In this document: piece after piece, positions 16,747 through 25,934 of the stretch
Numbering within the stretch: position 1 is the first letter of the stretch
How the letters are laid out: every line of letters begins with the position of its first letter
Assembly: GCF_900129385.1 (NCBI RefSeq)
Contig: NZ_FQVO01000004.1
Span: 1-64,000, forward strand
Source of the DNA: Chryseobacterium takakiae
GTDB lineage: Bacteria; Bacteroidota; Bacteroidia; Flavobacteriales; Weeksellaceae
Length of the DNA stretch: 64,000 nucleotides
Reading direction: 5' to 3'
Made by a program: the position numbers and the translations under genes
The notes under the pieces: generated by a model
Databases searched by the model: none
The model's input: only the letters and a program-made list of their open reading frames with translations
Told to the model about the DNA's origin: nothing

Positions 16747-19700
16747 CTACTTAAAATATTCCACTCCATTTTTAAAGATGTTGTGATAATTCGCGGTAGG
16801 AATATTCTTCATCAGGCCTTCTGCAAAACGTTCCGGGTGCCCCATTCTTCCGAAAATTTTCCCGTCCGGACTTGTTATTCCTTCAATTCCGAAGAGTGAA
16901 TTGTTTGGATTGAATGGCATTCCGTGTGCGATATTTCCTTCTAAATCTAAATATTGAGTAGCAATCTGTCCATTTTCATATAACTTCTGAATTTCCTCCT
17001 CTGAAGCCATAAATCTACCTTCACCATGAGAAATCGGGATGGTAAAGATCTGATCTTTCATTCCTTTTAACCAAGGCGATTCGTCATTCACTACTTTTAC
17101 GTTCACCATCTGGGAAATATGTCTTCTGATGGCATTGTGAGCCAATGTCGGCGAATTCTCATCCAGATCCTTGATTCTTCCGTAAGGCAGTAATCCCGAT
17201 TTAACCAACGCCTGGAAACCGTTACAGATTCCGATAATCATTCCGTCTCTGTCTAACAGTTCATGAACGGCGTTTCTCATTTTCTCGTTTTTCAAAACAT
17301 TCACTATGAATTTTGCAGAACCGTCCGGCTCGTCACCCGCAGAGAAACCTCCTGAGAAAGCCAGAATCTGAGACGTTTTGATTTCCTCCACCCAGGCATC
17401 AATGCTTTCATCCAATAACTGGTGATTGATATTGATTAAAGGTAAACTGCTGATTGCTGCTCCTTCTTTAGCGAAAGCATTCAGCGTATCATATTCACAG
17501 TTGGTTCCCGGGAAAACCGGTGCGAATACTTTTGGCTGAGCGATTCCGTGCTTTTTAATGATGATATTTCTTGGATTGACTGAATTTAATTTTTCATCCA
17601 GTTCAACCGTAATTTTTCCTTTTTCAATCGTTGGAAAAAGATTTTCAAATGTATTGGTATTAGCTGCTAATAATTTCTCAATCGCAAATTCAGCATCGTT
17701 AATTTTAATAACATTTGAATCTTTAACTTCTCCGATTAAATGGAGGTTTACAGAGCCTAATTCTTCTTTAGATTCGATGATTAAGCTTCCGATATTTTTA
17801 GCTAATAAAGAATTTGTCACATTGAGCGGAGTCGAAATGTCGGCACCCAATCTGTTTCCGAAGCTCATCTTTGCCAAAGCAACAGCCACTCCGCCTTCTT
17901 TTACCGTTTTTACAGAAACAATTTTTCCTGCTTTAATGTTTTCAAAAATGAATTCATAAATAGCTTTTAAAGCATCATAATCCGGCAATCCGTTTTCCTG
18001 AGCAACATGATTGAAGAAGTATATTTTATTTCCTGCGCTTTTAAATTCAGGGGAAATAATATTTTTCTTTTCTCCGTTGGCGCAAGCAAAAGAAATCAAC
18101 GTTGGCGGTACATTAAGATCCTGATACGTTCCGCTCATGGAATCTTTGCCTCCAATTGCTGCCAAACCGAGGTTCATCTGTGCATCATAAGCTCCCAATA
18201 AAGAAGCCAGCGGCTTGCCCCATTTTTCAGGATTTTGTCCTAATTTTTCAAAATATTCCTGGAAACTTAATCTGATATTTTTATAATCGCCACCCATGGC
18301 AACGATTTTCGCCACACTTTCCACTACTGCGTAAGACGCTCCCAATAAAGAATTTTGTTTTGAAATTTCAGCATCAAATCCCCAGCTTGCCAAAGAAACT
18401 GTTTCGATATCTTTTGCTCCGATAATTGGCAACGTCTGAACACTTCCTTCCATTAAAGTCTGCTGATATTTCCCACCTAAAGGCATCGCTACCGTAGTCG
18501 CACCAATTGATGAGTCGAACATTTCCAGCAATCCTTTTTGAGAAGCTACATTCTTGTCGCCTAATATTTTTAAGAAATTCTCTTCATTGAATGTCTGAGT
18601 GTCTTCCTTTACTTCATTAAGATGAGCAATTTTAACTTCCTGACTTTTTGAACAGCCGTTCGTATCAAGAAATGCTCTTGAAAGATCAACAATTTTATCA
18701 CCTTTCCAGAACATCTGCATTCTTCCGGAATCTGTCACTTTTGCAACCTCCACAGCAACAATATTTTCAGCTTCACAGAACCTGATGAATTTTTCTTTAT
18801 CTTTTGGTTCAACAACAACCGCCATTCTCTCCTGAGATTCAGAAATAGCAAGTTCGGTTCCGTTTAATCCTTCATATTTCAAAGGTAAAACATCCAAATT
18901 AACTTCCAAAGAATCAGCAATTTCGCCTATTGCAACCGAAACACCTCCGGCTCCGAAGTCATTCGATTTTTTGATCAATTTCGTTACCTCGGGATTTCTG
19001 AATAATCTCTGGATTTTACGTTCTTCAACGGCATTTCCTTTCTGAACTTCAGAACTCATTGTGTGGATAGACGTTTCGTCCTGTTCTTTTGAACTTCCGC
19101 TGGCTCCTCCTACTCCGTCACGGCCTGTTGCGCCTCCTAAAATAATGACAGAGTCTCCTGCTTCAGGTTTTTCACGTCTTACCCAATCCACAGGAACCGC
19201 ACCGGCAACAAAGCCTACTTCCATTCTTTTGGCTTTATAGCCTTCATCATAAATTTCCGAAACCATGGTTGTTGCCAGACCGATCTGGTTACCGTATGAA
19301 GAATATCCGTTCGCTGCCTGCTTCGTGATGGTTTTCTGAGGCAGTTTTCCCGGCAAGGTTTTATCCACAGGTTCCAATACATCCGCTGCACCTGTTAATC
19401 TCATTGCCTGGAAAACAAAAGAACGTCCGGACAAAGGATCTCTGATAGCACCGCCCAAACAGGTTGAGGCTCCACCAAAAGGTTCAATTTCCGTCGGGTG
19501 ATTATGGGTTTCATTTTTGAATAACAGATACCACGGTTCTTTTTTACCGTCATATTCCGCTTCAATCTGAATCGTACAGGCGTTGATTTCATCGGAAACC
19601 ACTAAGTTTTCCAGATTCCCGGTTTTATGGAAATATCTTGCGCAAACAGTAGCGAGATCCATCAAGGAAATTGGCTTCAGTTCGCGTCCCAGGAATTTTC

Positions 19701-20451
19701 TTTTTTCGATATAATCGTTGAAAATAGCTTCCAGGGTATGTTTAAACTGTCCTTCAAATTCGATATTGGAAAGTTCGGTTTCAAAAGTTGTGTGACGGCA
19801 GTGGTCGCTCCAATAGGTATCTAAAACCTTCAGTTCAGTTTCCGTAGGGTTTCTTTGTTCTGATTTAAAATATTCCTGAATAAATTTTAAATCGTCCAGC
19901 CCCAATGCAAATCCGTGATTATTATAGAACGCTTCCAGTTGCGCATCATCGAAATTGATAAAATTTTCGTGAATAATTACTTTTGACGGTGTTTCTTCCG
20001 CAGGAATATCTAAAATGGTTAAATCTTTTTCCTGTGATTCAACCTTATTAATCAGAAGTTCTTTAATTTTAACCAAATCCGATTCTGAAATTCCTTCAAA
20101 TTCTATTAATTTACCGCTTCTTACTTTAGACTTTTCATTCTCCGTTAGCAAAGCAATACACTGCTGTGCAGAATCTGCACGCTGATCGTATTGACCAGGT
20201 AAAAATTCCATTCCGAAATAAACTCCTTTTGCAGGATTTTCTTCGTGCAGGATATCTGTAACCGGATCTACGAAGGTACTGTTGACTACTTTTTCAAATT
20301 CTCCGTCATTCAATCCGAAGATATCGTACACATTGTACACTTTTATCTGCTGTACTGCGGGCACAATCGCTTTTACTTCATCAAAAATTTTTGGACTTTC
20401 CACATCGAAAATTCCTCTTTTTTCTACGAAAATTCTTTTGTTTTGAGACAT
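16747..20451 (-). CDS. purL: Phosphoribosylformylglycinamidine synthase (large single-chain form)
   Basis: Converts FGAR, glutamine and ATP to FGAM in purine synthesis. The 1234 residues are the long single-chain type, with a PurS-like N-terminal domain, linker, two AIRS-type ATP-binding halves (signature NHPTEIEPFGGASTCLGG) and a C-terminal class I glutamine amidotransferase. In that last domain GICNGFQAL carries the nucleophile (C1076) and the His/Glu of the triad lie in the GRMGHPERFAEG region. Separate purS and purQ genes are not needed. A -7 box TATCTTTG (20520-20527, -) lies about 70 bases upstream, inside a repeat shared with the RAYT gene. purB is about 2 kb upstream, with unrelated genes between. 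Confidence 0.97.
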   Translation of the reverse strand: MSQNKRIFVEKRGIFDVESPKIFDEVKAIVPAVQQIKVYNVYDIFGLNDGEFEKVVNSTFVDPVTDILHEENPAKGVYFGMEFLPGQYDQRADSAQQCIALLTENEKSKVRSGKLIEFEGISESDLVKIKELLINKVESQEKDLTILDIPAEETPSKVIIHENFINFDDAQLEAFYNNHGFALGLDDLKFIQEYFKSEQRNPTETELKVLDTYWSDHCRHTTFETELSNIEFEGQFKHTLEAIFNDYIEKRKFLGRELKPISLMDLATVCARYFHKTGNLENLVVSDEINACTIQIEAEYDGKKEPWYLLFKNETHNHPTEIEPFGGASTCLGGAIRDPLSGRSFVFQAMRLTGAADVLEPVDKTLPGKLPQKTITKQAANGYSSYGNQIGLATTMVSEIYDEGYKAKRMEVGFVAGAVPVDWVRREKPEAGDSVIILGGATGRDGVGGASGSSKEQDETSIHTMSSEVQKGNAVEERKIQRLFRNPEVTKLIKKSNDFGAGGVSVAIGEIADSLEVNLDVLPLKYEGLNGTELAISESQERMAVVVEPKDKEKFIRFCEAENIVAVEVAKVTDSGRMQMFWKGDKIVDLSRAFLDTNGCSKSQEVKIAHLNEVKEDTQTFNEENFLKILGDKNVASQKGLLEMFDSSIGATTVAMPLGGKYQQTLMEGSVQTLPIIGAKDIETVSLASWGFDAEISKQNSLLGASYAVVESVAKIVAMGGDYKNIRLSFQEYFEKLGQNPEKWGKPLASLLGAYDAQMNLGLAAIGGKDSMSGTYQDLNVPPTLISFACANGEKKNIISPEFKSAGNKIYFFNHVAQENGLPDYDALKAIYEFIFENIKAGKIVSVKTVKEGGVAVALAKMSFGNRLGADISTPLNVTNSLLAKNIGSLIIESKEELGSVNLHLIGEVKDSNVIKINDAEFAIEKLLAANTNTFENLFPTIEKGKITVELDEKLNSVNPRNIIIKKHGIAQPKVFAPVFPGTNCEYDTLNAFAKEGAAISSLPLININHQLLDESIDAWVEEIKTSQILAFSGGFSAGDEPDGSAKFIVNVLKNEKMRNAVHELLDRDGMIIGICNGFQALVKSGLLPYGRIKDLDENSPTLAHNAIRRHISQMVNVKVVNDESPWLKGMKDQIFTIPISHGEGRFMASEEEIQKLYENGQIATQYLDLEGNIAHGMPFNPNNSLFGIEGITSPDGKIFGRMGHPERFAEGLMKNIPTANYHNIFKNGVEYFK

Positions 20452-20517
20452 TAGATGTCAGATTTTATTAGATTTATTTTTATTTTAAATTTATTTGGCT
20501 GCACTGCCTTTTTGCCT

Positions 20518-20544
20518 TGCAAAGATAGCATTCCTACGGAATGC
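20518..20544. repeat. RAYT-associated repeat, unit A copy 1
   Basis: A 27-bp sequence identical to 21218-21244: TGCAAAGATAGCA followed by the palindrome ATTCCTACGGAAT. The two copies are exactly 700 bp apart in the same orientation and bracket the RAYT gene. The CAAAGATA part reads TATCTTTG on the - strand, a -7 promoter box for purL. Confidence 0.8.
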
Positions 20545-20564
20545 ATGTTGTATTTACATCATAT

Positions 20565-20592
20565 TTCTACACAGATGTTATTCCTCCGGAAT
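20565..20592 (+). repeat. RAYT-associated palindromic unit B
   Basis: TTCTACACAGAT followed by a short spacer and the palindrome ATTCCTCCGGAAT. Further copies lie at 20611-20638 (inverted) and 21263-21291 (same orientation). Confidence 0.75.
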
Positions 20593-20610
20593 GTTATTTT
20601 TCTAATGGTG

Positions 20611-20638
20611 ATTCCGTAGGAATCATAGCTGTGTAGAA
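20611..20638 (-). repeat. RAYT-associated palindromic unit B, inverted copy
   Basis: ATTCCGTAGGAATC followed by ATAGCTGTGTAGAA. This is the reverse complement of unit B with two or three changes. With 20565-20592 it forms an inverted pair, the BIME-like arrangement typical of REP elements. Confidence 0.75.
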
Positions 20639-20660
20639 GGAGCCTGCTTGGATTAAAGGC

Positions 20661-20677
20661 GCAGTCTGTAGGACTGC
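20661..20677. repeat. Short hairpin near the RAYT gene
   Basis: GCAGTC-TGTAG-GACTGC, a perfect 6-bp stem between the inverted unit-B pair and the RAYT stop codon. Confidence 0.5.
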
Positions 20678-20725
20678 TATTTTATTTTCATTAAAATTGC
20701 AAGAAATGATAGGGCAATCAAAATA

Positions 20726-21199
20726 TTATTTTTCATCATCATAGAATTCAAACAAATATTCATTCCTAAATTCAATTTCAAAAGCATTCAGCATTTCCAT
20801 ATACTCTTCTCTGAAACTCTTTTTTGAATGATGTTTCTCTTGATTTAGCACATAATTTACAACTTTGTCCTTCTGACTTTTTGCATAAGAAAAAGCTCCG
20901 TACCCTTCTTGCCAGGAAAATTTACCAAAACACAACTTCTTTTCATTAATAAAATTTGTAGATTCAATTTTAACCGTTTTAATTAATTCCGGAATCGTTA
21001 TCTGCAAATTCTTATAGCTAAAGAAAATATGAAGATGATCAGGATTTGCATAAATCGCTAAAACCTTTTGTTTTTTATTACTAAATATTCCGCAAATATA
21101 TTTCTCAATTTCAGCTCTTGCTTCAGATCTGATTTTAATATCTCTTCCTTTTGTTGCAACAACTACCTGAATATAAATCTGTGTGTAGGTATTCGGCAT
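20726..21199 (-). CDS. REP-associated tyrosine transposase (RAYT, IS200/Y1-type)
   Basis: A 157-residue HUH-superfamily DNA nuclease/transposase (Y1_Tnp domain). Visible motifs are the N-terminal YIQVVVATKGR strand, the metal-binding HUH motif in NPDHLHIFF (HLH), and the C-terminal helix FSWQEGYGAFSYAKSQKDKVVNYVLNQ, which carries the candidate catalytic Tyr. It lacks a TnpB partner and IS200/605-type ends, and is instead bracketed by short palindromes (units A and B). That is the RAYT/REP arrangement of domesticated single-copy transposases thought to spread REP sequences. A -7 box lies at 21220-21227 in repeat unit A. Confidence 0.9.
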   Translation of the reverse strand: MPNTYTQIYIQVVVATKGRDIKIRSEARAEIEKYICGIFSNKKQKVLAIYANPDHLHIFFSYKNLQITIPELIKTVKIESTNFINEKKLCFGKFSWQEGYGAFSYAKSQKDKVVNYVLNQEKHHSKKSFREEYMEMLNAFEIEFRNEYLFEFYDDEK

Positions 21200-21217
21200 A
21201 TTTTATTTTCATCATTT

Positions 21218-21244
21218 TGCAAAGATAGCATTCCTACGGAATGC
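21218..21244. repeat. RAYT-associated repeat, unit A copy 2
   Basis: Identical to 20518-20544. It includes TATCTTTG on the - strand (21220-21227), correctly placed as the -7 box of the RAYT gene, about 20 bases before its start codon. Confidence 0.8.
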
Positions 21245-21262
21245 GTGCATTATTTAATTGTA

Positions 21263-21291
21263 TTCCTACACAGATTGTATTCCTACGGAAT
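21263..21291 (+). repeat. RAYT-associated palindromic unit B, upstream copy
   Basis: TTCCTACACAGAT followed by a 4-base spacer and ATTCCTACGGAAT. It closes the repeat set on the upstream side of the RAYT gene. Confidence 0.75.
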
Positions 21292-21308
21292 AATCATTTT
21301 CACTATTT

Positions 21309-22268
21309 TCATTTACTCAGTTTATTCGGGTTATCCGGATGTTCTTTCTGAAACTTTTCAGCATTTTTTCTTTCTTCTTTCAGCCATTTTTCAAAAGGAA
21401 TTTTTTCATCATCAAATTCCAGTGTTAAAACTTTTTTACCGTCCTCTGAAACCAGGAATTTATATCCTGACAATCCTGCTTCCGCTTTCCTGTAGTCATA
21501 GGCATTTACCTGATAAAAAGGAAAATTTCCTTTTGGTCTTTCTACAATTTCAAAGAAAAGTTTCTTTTCGTCTTTAGACAATGTATTGTAATGGTTAACA
21601 TAATATATCTCCGAAAGCATTTTATTTTGTTTCTCGAAAAATCCGAGAATATTCTTTTCCTTTTTATTATATGAAAAAGGATAGGGATAATAGTTCCCGT
21701 TGATTTCAATAGTAGTATCCGATTTTGCAACAGGCTGAACAGTTTCTCCTTTAAAATTCATGACACCCCAGGTTCCGCCTACGATTGCTTTATGTTCTTC
21801 TTCTGTTTTTTCCCAGTCGCAGCTATCGCAATAAGCGCTATATCCGTAATGAAAAGATGATGCGAAATCATGTTCCGGTTTGATAACGATGGCTCCGTTT
21901 CTGTCTGCAAAGCCAACTTTTCCATTTTTAACAAATCTCCTTGTGCCTTCCGAGAAATAATCAGCTCCGTTGTCATAAAAGAATGGTCTGTACAAGAAAT
22001 TTCCTTTTCTGTCATAGACATATCCCCATGCATTTTTTTCAGCAGTTTCATTCTGTTTGGGACCATCAAAATAAATGGTTTCTCCTTCTACTAAATCACC
22101 GTCTTTTATGTAAGAGAAAATCTTAAATTGTGCCGGAACGATAATCTTACCTTCGTTGTTCTTTACTCCAAACAATGAATCGTTTGATTTGAAATACTTT
22201 AAAATTTCATTCTCCTGCGAAAAAGAAATTATTGGAATCAATGATATGATTAAAAGTATTTTTTTCAT
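21309..22268 (-). CDS. Secreted WG-repeat protein
   Basis: A 319-residue exported protein (signal MKKILLIISLIPIISFSQ). Residues about 35-190 contain WG/KWG-type repeats: GVKNNEGKIIVPAQF, AWGYVYDRKGNFLY, KVGFADRNGAIVIKPEHDF and TWGVMNFKGETVQPVA. Each is a strand-turn-strand unit found in many bacterial surface and periplasmic proteins of unknown role. Two Cys (CDSC) may form a disulphide. The C-terminal 110 residues have no recognised domain and end in a Lys/Glu-rich helix. It has no T9SS tail. Confidence 0.8.
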   Translation of the reverse strand: MKKILLIISLIPIISFSQENEILKYFKSNDSLFGVKNNEGKIIVPAQFKIFSYIKDGDLVEGETIYFDGPKQNETAEKNAWGYVYDRKGNFLYRPFFYDNGADYFSEGTRRFVKNGKVGFADRNGAIVIKPEHDFASSFHYGYSAYCDSCDWEKTEEEHKAIVGGTWGVMNFKGETVQPVAKSDTTIEINGNYYPYPFSYNKKEKNILGFFEKQNKMLSEIYYVNHYNTLSKDEKKLFFEIVERPKGNFPFYQVNAYDYRKAEAGLSGYKFLVSEDGKKVLTLEFDDEKIPFEKWLKEERKNAEKFQKEHPDNPNKLSK

Positions 22269-22326
22269 TTAAGCTGAAATCCTGGATTCTTTCCTAAATC
22301 ATTATAGTTATGGGTTATTTTTTTAA

Positions 22327-22382
22327 ACTTTGTCAAAGATTGAAACTTTGACAAAGTAAATATGCAGCCCAAAAGACTGCAT
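22327..22382 (-). terminator. Double-hairpin terminator after purB
   Basis: Just after the purB stop codon, the - strand forms ATGCAG/CTGCAT (22362-22382). A second 12-bp stem, ACTTTGTCAAAG/CTTTGACAAAGT (22327-22357), follows and is trailed by an AT-rich tract. Confidence 0.6.
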
Positions 22383-22388
22383 ACTGTG

Positions 22389-23816
22389 TTATACTTTAAG
22401 ATCAGCCTCGAGCCCGATCAGATCTTTGTTCTGATCGATAATCGGCTGTACTTCGTTTTTGATAAATTCTTCCGTCTGGATCGGGGCAAAACCGATGAAG
22501 TTCTTAGGATCGAGCACTTCTTTCAGTTTGGATTTATCCAGCTTTAATGAATGATCATTCAAAATTCTTTCGATAAGATCGTTTTCTTTCCCTTCCACTT
22601 TCACCTGCTTGGAAGCTTCCATGGAATGAACCCTGATTACTTCATGAATTTCCTGACGGTCTCCACCTGCTTTCACCTCTTCCATGATGATGTATTCCGT
22701 CGCCATGAAAGGAAGCTCTTCCATAATATGCTTGTTGATTCTATTCGGGTATACTACGATTCCGTTCATGATATTATTCCATATCAACAGGATTGCATCA
22801 ACCGCCAAGAAAGCTTGGGGAATTGTTAATCTCTTATTGGCAGAATCATCCAAAGTTCTTTCAAACCACTGTGTTGAAGCAACCATTGCAGAACTTGTCG
22901 TTAAAGACATTACATATTTTGCCAATGCTCCGATTCTTTCACTTCTCATTGGGTTACGCTTGTAAGCCATTGCCGATGAACCGATCTGGTTTTTCTCAAA
23001 CGGTTCTTCAATTTCTTTCAGATTTTGAAGCAAACGTAAATCGTTGGTGAATTTATGGGCAGATTGCGCAATATTTCCTAATAAAGCAACCACTTTAGCA
23101 TCTATTTTTCTGTCGTAGGTCTGTCCGGAAACCCCGAAAACTTTTTCGAATCCGAATCTTTTGGATAATTCTTTATCCAAGTTTTTAACTTTAGAATAAT
23201 CTCCGTTGAAAAGCTCCAGGAAACTTGCTGCTGTTCCGGTGGTTCCTTTCACTCCTCTGAATCTTAGTGTTTCCAGGAAGAAATCAAGCTCTTCAATATC
23301 CAATACTAAACTTTGTAACCAAAGGGTTGCTCTCTTCCCGACAGTTGTTAATTGGGCCGGCTGGAAGTGTGTAAAACCTAAAGTTGGAAGATCTTTATAT
23401 TCAATAGCAAAATCCGCTAAATTTTTGATAACGTTAACGAGTTTTTTCTTCAAAATTAAAAGTCCGTCGCGGATCTGAATCAAATCCGTATTATCTCCTA
23501 CAAATGCTGAAGTTGCTCCGAGGTGAATGATTCCTTTGGCTGAAGGAGCCACGTCTCCATAGGTATGAACGTGCGCCATTACATCATGACGGAACTTTTT
23601 TTCATATTCTGTTGCTTTATCATAATCAATATTTTCGGCATTGGCTTTCAGTTCTGCAATTTGTTCATCACTGATTTCAAGGCCTAAGTCTTTTTCGATT
23701 TCAGCAAGCGCGATCCAAAGTTTTCTCCAGGTGCGGAATTTGTTATTATGTGAGAAGTTAAATAACATTTCTTCACTGGAGTAGCGCTCTTCCAATGGAT
23801 TTTTGTAGGAATTCAT
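22389..23816 (-). CDS. purB: Adenylosuccinate lyase
   Basis: Cleaves SAICAR and adenylosuccinate with release of fumarate, in purine synthesis. The 475 residues belong to the fumarase/aspartase superfamily. The signature GSSAMAYKRNPMRSERI (mobile loop with the catalytic Ser) and the motifs AHVHTYGD, HLGATSAFVGDNTD and THFQPAQLTTVGKR are all present. A -7 box TATTTTTG (23841-23848, -) lies 25 bases upstream. It is transcribed alone and divergently from the sensor kinase. Confidence 0.96.
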   Translation of the reverse strand: MNSYKNPLEERYSSEEMLFNFSHNNKFRTWRKLWIALAEIEKDLGLEISDEQIAELKANAENIDYDKATEYEKKFRHDVMAHVHTYGDVAPSAKGIIHLGATSAFVGDNTDLIQIRDGLLILKKKLVNVIKNLADFAIEYKDLPTLGFTHFQPAQLTTVGKRATLWLQSLVLDIEELDFFLETLRFRGVKGTTGTAASFLELFNGDYSKVKNLDKELSKRFGFEKVFGVSGQTYDRKIDAKVVALLGNIAQSAHKFTNDLRLLQNLKEIEEPFEKNQIGSSAMAYKRNPMRSERIGALAKYVMSLTTSSAMVASTQWFERTLDDSANKRLTIPQAFLAVDAILLIWNNIMNGIVVYPNRINKHIMEELPFMATEYIIMEEVKAGGDRQEIHEVIRVHSMEASKQVKVEGKENDLIERILNDHSLKLDKSKLKEVLDPKNFIGFAPIQTEEFIKNEVQPIIDQNKDLIGLEADLKV

Positions 23817-23840
23817 TCTTTCTTTTACTTTTTAGCTATG

Positions 23841-23848
23841 CAAAAATA
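23841..23848 (-). promoter_or_regulatory. purB promoter -7 box
   Basis: TATTTTTG on the - strand, 25 bases from the purB start codon. Confidence 0.4.
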
Positions 23849-23989
23849 CGATTTTCCGGCGAGAGATGAAAATTGTTTAAATGGCATATTTCAATTAATC
23901 TTCAATTCGTTTTTATATTATTCATTTTCAAATTCTCATTGAAAATTAGATTTCACTCATTTGGAGTAGTATCATTTTAAGGTTTGTAT

Positions 23990-23997
23990 TACATTTG
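23990..23997 (+). promoter_or_regulatory. Promoter -7 box of the sensor-kinase operon
   Basis: TACATTTG on +, with a TTG at 23961-23963. Transcription would begin near 24004, between the two candidate start codons of the kinase, which rules in favour of the ATG at 24014. Confidence 0.45.
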
Positions 23998-24013
23998 CAT
24001 CAACACACAACTG

Positions 24014-25933
24014 ATGAAAAAAAATTATTGCCTTGTCTTTTTAATGTTCCTGTGTTTTATTTATTCCCAGAATATAACACAGGATTCATTGCATCTGTTA
24101 TTGCGCCGTACGAGCGATATTGCCAAACAAACGTCATTACTCAACCAGTTATCTGAGTCTTATAAATCTTCAGATCCTTATGCTATGCAAAATTTTGCTA
24201 AACAGGCTTTGCAGCTGGCGAAAAAAAACAATAATGTAAAGGAAGAAGCAATTGCCTATCAAAATTTAGGTACTTCGGAAATTATATTGGGCAATTATGA
24301 TCAGGCGCTGAGGTATTTTAATTTCGGTGAAAAAAAACTTCTAAATCTTAACAGTAACAACAGCGAAATTCAGGAAGTCTTGGCCAAAACACTGGGCAGT
24401 AAAGGAATTGTATTTTCCGAGCAAAACAAATATGCGCTGGCTCTGGCTCATGATTTTAAAGCCTTAAAAATTTATGAAAAGTATAACAGAGAAATACCTT
24501 TATCTAAAATTTATAATAATATAGGTGTAATTTATCGTTCGATTGACGACCAGGACAAAGCATTATCCTATTTTATAAAATCCTACAGGCTTCAGAAAAA
24601 ATTACAATCTCCTTCTCTTGGTGCTACCTGCTCTAATATCGGATTAATTTATTTAAAACAAAATGCCCCTGAAAAAGCAAAAAAATTCTTCGATGAGGGT
24701 TTAAAGGAATTTGAAAAAAATCCCAATGCAAGGGATCTTGGTGAGCTTTATAATAATATTTCACAATATTATATTGCACAGAAACAGCCTGTGACAGCTA
24801 AGGTGTACCTTCATAAAGCAGAGGAATCTTTTAAAAGCATTGATGATCAGTTTGGTCTGTCTGACACTTATTTGTATCTGGCCGAAATTTATTTCAATGA
24901 AAATAATCCTGACAAATCTTTTAAGGCTGTCAAAAAAAGTCTGGAAATATCAAAAAAACTGGATCTTCCGGAAACGTATATGAAATCCGAGGCATTGCTT
25001 TCAAGGATTTTTGATCAGAAAGGTGATAAAGAGAATGCTCTTATCCATCTAAAAAATTACAACTTAGGCAAAGATAAACTCGCCAAAATAGAAAATGCCA
25101 AAGAGCGCATAAAAACCGAGTTGCATTTCGAATCTGAAAAACAGCAAATGGAGCAAAAAGAAAAAGCCGATAACGAAAGACTGAAATGGTTTTTGGGTTT
25201 TTCGCTTCTGGGATTTATTTTAACAGGCATATTTTTCTTTTACCGGAACCGGGAAAAGGAGAAAACGATTCTGCTGCAGAAACAGCTTACGGAGTTTCAG
25301 CATAAAGCACTTCATTTACAGATGAATCCTCATTTTGTTTTCAACTGTCTTGCAGCAATTTCTTCATTTATTATGCAGAATGATAAAGAGGATGCTGTGA
25401 GATATTTAGCCAAGTTTTCAAAACTGATGCGTCTTACTTTAGACTTTTCCAAGGAATCGCTTATTACGATTGATAAAGAAATAGAAGCGCTGAAAAATTA
25501 TCTGGAACTCGAGCAATTAAGATTCAATAAAAAATTTGATTTTGAGATTATTAAAGATCCTCTGATAGAAGACGATACTGCCCTGCCTTCTCTTCTGCTG
25601 CAACCTTATGTGGAAAATGCGGTGATACACGGCGTTGTTCCAACAACCGGAAAGGGATTTATCAAGATAACATTCAGACAGACAGATGATGTTTTGGTTT
25701 GTGAAATAGAAGATAATGGTGTGGGAATAGAAACATCCAGAAAATTAAAAGAAAACTCGGTAAAGATTCATAAATCCATGGCGCTGGAAATTTCAAAAAA
25801 AAGACTGGAAACCCTGGAAGAGCTTATAAAGAAGAAGATTCACCTTAGGATAGAGGAAATTAAGACTGAAACAAACGGTTCAGAGGGCACGAAAGTAACC
25901 CTGGAACTTCCATTAAAATATATAAAAGATTGA
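24014..25933 (+). CDS. TPR sensor histidine kinase (LytS/YehU-type His_kinase domain)
   Basis: The sensor of a two-component system. A signal peptide (MKKNYCLVFLMFLCFIYSQ) exports about 370 residues of tetratricopeptide repeats (DPYAMQNFAKQALQLAKK, EEAIAYQNLGTSEIILGNYDQAL and so on). A single membrane helix at about 391-411 (WFLGFSLLGFILTGIFFFY) and a short coiled coil follow. The cytoplasmic kinase is of the PF06580 class: LQMNPHFVFNCL carries the phospho-accepting His (H440), PSLLLQPYVENAVIHG is the N box and IEDNGVGIE the G box. The response regulator starts one base after the stop codon, so the two are co-translated. The ligand is unknown. Confidence 0.93.
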   Translation: MKKNYCLVFLMFLCFIYSQNITQDSLHLLLRRTSDIAKQTSLLNQLSESYKSSDPYAMQNFAKQALQLAKKNNNVKEEAIAYQNLGTSEIILGNYDQALRYFNFGEKKLLNLNSNNSEIQEVLAKTLGSKGIVFSEQNKYALALAHDFKALKIYEKYNREIPLSKIYNNIGVIYRSIDDQDKALSYFIKSYRLQKKLQSPSLGATCSNIGLIYLKQNAPEKAKKFFDEGLKEFEKNPNARDLGELYNNISQYYIAQKQPVTAKVYLHKAEESFKSIDDQFGLSDTYLYLAEIYFNENNPDKSFKAVKKSLEISKKLDLPETYMKSEALLSRIFDQKGDKENALIHLKNYNLGKDKLAKIENAKERIKTELHFESEKQQMEQKEKADNERLKWFLGFSLLGFILTGIFFFYRNREKEKTILLQKQLTEFQHKALHLQMNPHFVFNCLAAISSFIMQNDKEDAVRYLAKFSKLMRLTLDFSKESLITIDKEIEALKNYLELEQLRFNKKFDFEIIKDPLIEDDTALPSLLLQPYVENAVIHGVVPTTGKGFIKITFRQTDDVLVCEIEDNGVGIETSRKLKENSVKIHKSMALEISKKRLETLEELIKKKIHLRIEEIKTETNGSEGTKVTLELPLKYIKD

Positions 25934-25934
25934 T

